Positions 61,628 through 64,000 of a stretch of DNA of 64,000 nt are shown piece after piece (the first letter of the stretch is position 1; each line of letters begins with the position of its first letter). The notes beneath the pieces are model-generated. The model was not told the DNA's origin. It saw only the letters and a list, made by a program, of their open reading frames with translations, and made no database searches. Made by a program: the position numbers and the translations under genes. Source of the DNA: Acidocella sp. 20-57-95 (GTDB lineage: Bacteria > Pseudomonadota > Alphaproteobacteria > Acetobacterales > Acetobacteraceae); assembly GCA_002255575.1 (NCBI GenBank), contig NCAT01000013.1:62001-126000 (forward strand), given 5' to 3'.

Positions 61628-61723
61628 CAGCTGATTGACCCCAGGCAGGCTGTTTAGCAGGCCTGGTTGCGGTGCCTTCTGCGGTGGCTCTTGGCCATTA
61701 TGAGTTGGCACAAAGCGAGCTTG

Positions 61724-62038
61724 TCAGTCAGCGTTTGCGGCCTGTAGATGCGGGCCGAGCCTGCCGGTTAGAAACAGGAACAGCATCCGAAAATCGCTGA
61801 ACAAGGACCAAAGCGGGTGGCCAAAGGTTTCCGGCCGGTTATGTTCCACATAAAAATGCGCACCCCACGCAAAACCATAGCCAACCAGCAGCGAGGCCAT
61901 AAACCACAAAAAATGGTTGGTAAAAATTGCCAGCCCCCAGAACAGCAGGGCCAGCAAACTGCCGCAATAATGTAGCGCGCGCGTTTCTGGCTTGGCGTGG
62001 GCCCGGAGATAGCGAAGCCAGAATTCATCATATGTCAT
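61724..62038 (-). CDS. Mpo1-like / DUF962 membrane protein
   Basis: 104 residues with helices at 27-42 and 44-60 and the conserved His-rich motif [20 protein letters not shown]. The first conserved His is in [10 protein letters not shown]. Yeast Mpo1 is an iron-dependent dioxygenase for 2-hydroxy fatty acids, so a similar lipid oxidation is possible. It starts 18 bases after the trcR stop on the same strand. Confidence 0.9.
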   Translation of the reverse strand: MTYDEFWLRYLRAHAKPETRALHYCGSLLALLFWGLAIFTNHFLWFMASLLVGYGFAWGAHFYVEHNRPETFGHPLWSLFSDFRMLFLFLTGRLGPHLQAANAD

Positions 62039-62056
62039 GACAAATCCTGGCTGGTG

Positions 62057-62635
62057 TCAGGCAGCTTCGCTGGACATTGGCGGCGGCGGGGGCGGCGGCG
62101 CGATGCCGTCCTTGGCCAGGCGCTCATTGCCGGCGGCAATCGCGTCATTCAGGTCAGATTGCTTGCACAGGCCCAGAATCACCGGGTCGCGCGGCTTGAT
62201 GTTGCTGGCATTCCAGTGCGAACGGTCGCGAATTTTCTGGATGGTGTCCTTGGTGGTGCCGAGCAGCTTGATGATCTGCGCGTCATTGAGCTGCGGGTAG
62301 CTGCGCAGCAAGAAGGCAATGGCGTCTGGACGGTCGTTGCGCTTGGCCACTGGCGTGTAACGCCCGCCTTTGGATTTTTTAGCAGATACATCAGCCTGCG
62401 GCAGCAATTTCAGCTTCAGCTCCGGGTTGGCCTCGCAGCGGGCAATATCCTCCTGCGTTACCTGCTTATTGGCGACCGGGTCATAACCATTTATACCCTG
62501 TGCAACTTCGCCATCAGCGATTGCCTGAATCTCCAGCGGATGCATGCCGCAGAAATCAGCGATTTGGGCGAAGGTGAGCGCGGTCTTGTCGATTAACCAG
62601 ACGGCGGTGGCTTTAGGCATCAAGGGTAGCGACAT
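62057..62635 (-). CDS. TrcR-like cell-cycle regulator (DUF1013)
   Basis: DUF1013 proteins are alphaproteobacterial transcription-associated factors (TrcR in Sinorhizobium). The family text is clear: LPLMPKATAVWLIDKTALTF, IADFCGMHPLEIQAIADGEV, GRYTPVAKRNDRPDAIAFLL and GTTKDTIQKIRDRSHWNASN. It holds two helix-turn-helix-like parts, and ends in a Pro tract. The ATG at 62635 is favoured over 62641. Confidence 0.9.
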   Translation of the reverse strand: MSLPLMPKATAVWLIDKTALTFAQIADFCGMHPLEIQAIADGEVAQGINGYDPVANKQVTQEDIARCEANPELKLKLLPQADVSAKKSKGGRYTPVAKRNDRPDAIAFLLRSYPQLNDAQIIKLLGTTKDTIQKIRDRSHWNASNIKPRDPVILGLCKQSDLNDAIAAGNERLAKDGIAPPPPPPPMSSEAA

Positions 62636-62773
62636 GGTCAAAATACCTTACGAAGCTGCGGCGCAGCAGAATTTATTTGGGCCCGGCCAGACGGCCGTGA
62701 GCAGATTTTATTGTGCGACTGCACGTGAAACGGCGGTATGGAGCGTGCTGATACCATCGGTCAAGATCGTTTC

Positions 62774-62974
62774 ATGATAATTTCAGATGAAGATTTGCCC
62801 AAAAAGGCACGAAATCTGCTTGTTCCGCCGCCATTAGACATGTTGGGCGTGGCGGAGCTGCAAGACTATATCGAGGTGCTAAAAGCCGAAATTGCGAGGG
62901 TTCAGGCGGTTATTTCGGCAAAAGATGCCCATAAAGCCGCCGCTGCGGCATTTTTTAAAACGCCAGGGGCGTAA
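62774..62974 (+). CDS. DUF1192 family small protein
   Basis: The 66-residue product holds the family core LDMLGVAELQDYIEVLKAEI, a short amphipathic helix pair that may form a coiled coil. The ATG at 62774 (MIISDEDLPKK) is the family start. It diverges from trcR, a common arrangement in alphaproteobacteria. Function unknown. Confidence 0.87.
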   Translation: MIISDEDLPKKARNLLVPPPLDMLGVAELQDYIEVLKAEIARVQAVISAKDAHKAAAAAFFKTPGA

Positions 62975-63098
62975 GCTTTACCCATAAATTTGGTGCATGG
63001 CAGGCATTGGTGCCGAGCGGCTAAAAACTTTGTAAAAAGGCAATTCCATGGTTTGCTGCGGCGCAGCGAAAGCCGCCCGGCAACCCAGGAAGTGCGCC

Positions 63099-63920
63099 AT
63101 GCAGATCGATTTTGGCTACGAGCTTATTTACGAGTTCCCCCAGCCGACCCCGATGCTGCTGATGCTCAATGTCCACCAATCCCGCGCCGCCGACCTGGCC
63201 ACGCCAGATGCCATGATCACCAGCCCTGACGTGCCGGTGACAACCTATCTCGATCGTTTTGGCAATCTCTGCACCAGGCTGGTGGCCCCGGCAGGCCAGT
63301 TCCGGGTGTCGGCCACTGGCATGATCAGAGATACCGGCCTGCCCGACCTTGTGCCATACTACGCCGAACAACACCCAATTGAAGACCTGCCAGAAGATAC
63401 GCTGAAATATCTGCTCGGTAGCCGCTACTGCGAAACCGACGAGCTTTCCAACATCGCCTGGGGCATGTTCGGCCATATTCCGGGCGGCTGGCCGCGCGTG
63501 CAAGCCATCTGCGACTGGGTGCATAATCACATCACCTTCAACTACGCCCATACCCGCCCGACCAAAACCGCCCTGCAAACCTACCAGGAAGGTAACGGCG
63601 TTTGCCGGGACTACGCCCATCTGGCCCTCACGCTCTGCCGCTGCCTCAATATCCCGGCCCGCTACTGCACCGGCTACCTGTGGGAATATTACCCCGCTGG
63701 CACCGGACCAACCGCCGAACACCCGCACGACTTCGCCGGCTGGCTCGAAGCCTTCATCGGCGGTACCTGGCACTGCTTCGACCCGCGAAACAACGAACCA
63801 CGCCGTGGCCGCATCCTCATCGGCCGCGGCCGGGATGCCACCGATGTCGCCATCACCAATACCTTCGGCCCCAATAAACTCACTAACTTCACCGTCTGGA
63901 CCCGCGAACACCTCGCTTGA
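63099..63920 (+). CDS. Transglutaminase-like cysteine protease family protein
   Basis: 273 residues from the ATG at 63099 (AGGAAG box six bases upstream). An N-terminal beta domain (GYELIYEFPQPTPMLLMLNV) is followed by the transglutaminase core with Cys in GNGVCRDYAHLALTLCRCLN, His in AEHPHDFAGWLEAFIGG and Asp in TWHCFDPRNNEP. Such proteins often cluster with alpha-E and ATP-grasp peptide enzymes; none is seen up to the window edge. Substrate unknown. Confidence 0.9.
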   Translation: MQIDFGYELIYEFPQPTPMLLMLNVHQSRAADLATPDAMITSPDVPVTTYLDRFGNLCTRLVAPAGQFRVSATGMIRDTGLPDLVPYYAEQHPIEDLPEDTLKYLLGSRYCETDELSNIAWGMFGHIPGGWPRVQAICDWVHNHITFNYAHTRPTKTALQTYQEGNGVCRDYAHLALTLCRCLNIPARYCTGYLWEYYPAGTGPTAEHPHDFAGWLEAFIGGTWHCFDPRNNEPRRGRILIGRGRDATDVAITNTFGPNKLTNFTVWTREHLA

Positions 63921-63985
63921 CAGCCAACATTACGGTACCCTCTTATCCGAGCAGGCTTTTCGGTGTGGTATGTTAAGGAAGATCA

Positions 63986-64000
63986 GGGGGCGTTGCCCCC
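63986..64000. repeat. Short GC palindrome at the window end, possibly cut
   Basis: GGGGGC and GCCCCC pair around GTT. The core resembles the loop region of the terminator at 40344-40389 (GGGGGCGTTGTCCC) and may be one member of a dispersed hairpin family; it continues beyond the window. The bases from 63921 on hold no gene. Confidence 0.4.

Noticed and set aside
60363..61640. Insertion sequence or phage remnant in the AT-rich patch
   Set aside because: No transposase or integrase frame, no terminal inverted repeats; three pilin genes account for the coding parts.
63021..63911. 296-residue minus-strand open frame opposite the transglutaminase gene
   Set aside because: The plus-strand frame has the complete Cys-His-Asp triad and a ribosome-binding site; the minus frame has no recognisable motif.

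Overview
The window reads as chromosomal DNA of a GC-rich alphaproteobacterium, most likely of the Acetobacteraceae/Rhodospirillales group. The evidence is a class I lysyl-tRNA synthetase, a TrcR/DUF1013 regulator next to a DUF1192 protein, a short APH-type ThrB beside rnhA, a TPR gene ahead of ispE, Flp-type pilins, and dense ATGA-coupled operons. I see about 67 protein genes, one tRNA (Gln, UUG) and no transposase, integrase, phage gene, rRNA or CRISPR array. Taxonomy is inferred from gene content only.

Layout. 1-6.2 kb: 3' end of a glycosyltransferase gene, a lipoprotein, thrB-rnhA, a small membrane protein, and a minus-strand group DUF1285 / CoA-type Nudix / cca. 6.3-13 kb: a tightly coupled MoxR / DUF58 / BatA-DUF4159 / large membrane protein operon (Bat-like aerotolerance or envelope module) ending in an NTF2-like gene. 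13-18 kb: small envelope proteins, kup with a TMEM175-type channel, a TonB-like protein and a glycine-zipper lipoprotein. 18-21 kb: dnaK-dnaJ. 21-30 kb: a polyamine module made of a damaged XRE-cupin (PuuR-like) regulator, a four-gene spermidine/putrescine ABC importer, a PuuA-like gamma-glutamylpolyamine synthetase and a PuuB-like oxidase, followed by a pteridine-reductase-like SDR. 30-35 kb: universal stress protein, MarR regulator and pirin, then uvrC and folB.

35-37.7 kb: a copper/cytochrome-oxidase assembly group (CHRD protein, SCO, PCuAC, cytochrome c and a second convergent SCO). 37.7-40.3 kb: rmuC, a MaoC-like hydratase and a slipin. 40.4-47.3 kb: a six-subunit membrane complex related to group 4 (Hyf/Hyc-like) hydrogenases. 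Its large subunit has lost three or all four nickel-ligand cysteines and no ferredoxin-like subunit is encoded, so it resembles the energy-converting hydrogenase-related (Ehr) complexes rather than a true hydrogenase. This is the most interesting system in the window. 47.3-54.9 kb: tRNA-Gln, ispE, a TPR lipoprotein, apaG, an alpha/beta hydrolase, folE, a membrane GH17 beta-glucanase, a CoA-binding protein and a DUF2147 protein. 55-60.4 kb: a DinG-like helicase, lysK and a lysylphosphatidylglycerol-synthase-type membrane protein. 60.4-61.6 kb: an AT-rich patch with three Flp/Fap pilin genes, the third short and TTG-started. 61.7-64 kb: a Mpo1-like protein, trcR, a DUF1192 protein and a transglutaminase-like protein.

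The genes form several functional modules: ion and redox energetics (the Ehr-like complex, Kup/TMEM175, SCO/PCuAC), polyamine uptake and degradation, pteridine/folate enzymes (folE, folB and a FolM-like SDR at separate sites), protein quality control (dnaK-dnaJ), and envelope functions. Coordinates of starts were adjusted by hand where a ribosome-binding site, gene overlap or family length favoured an internal start.
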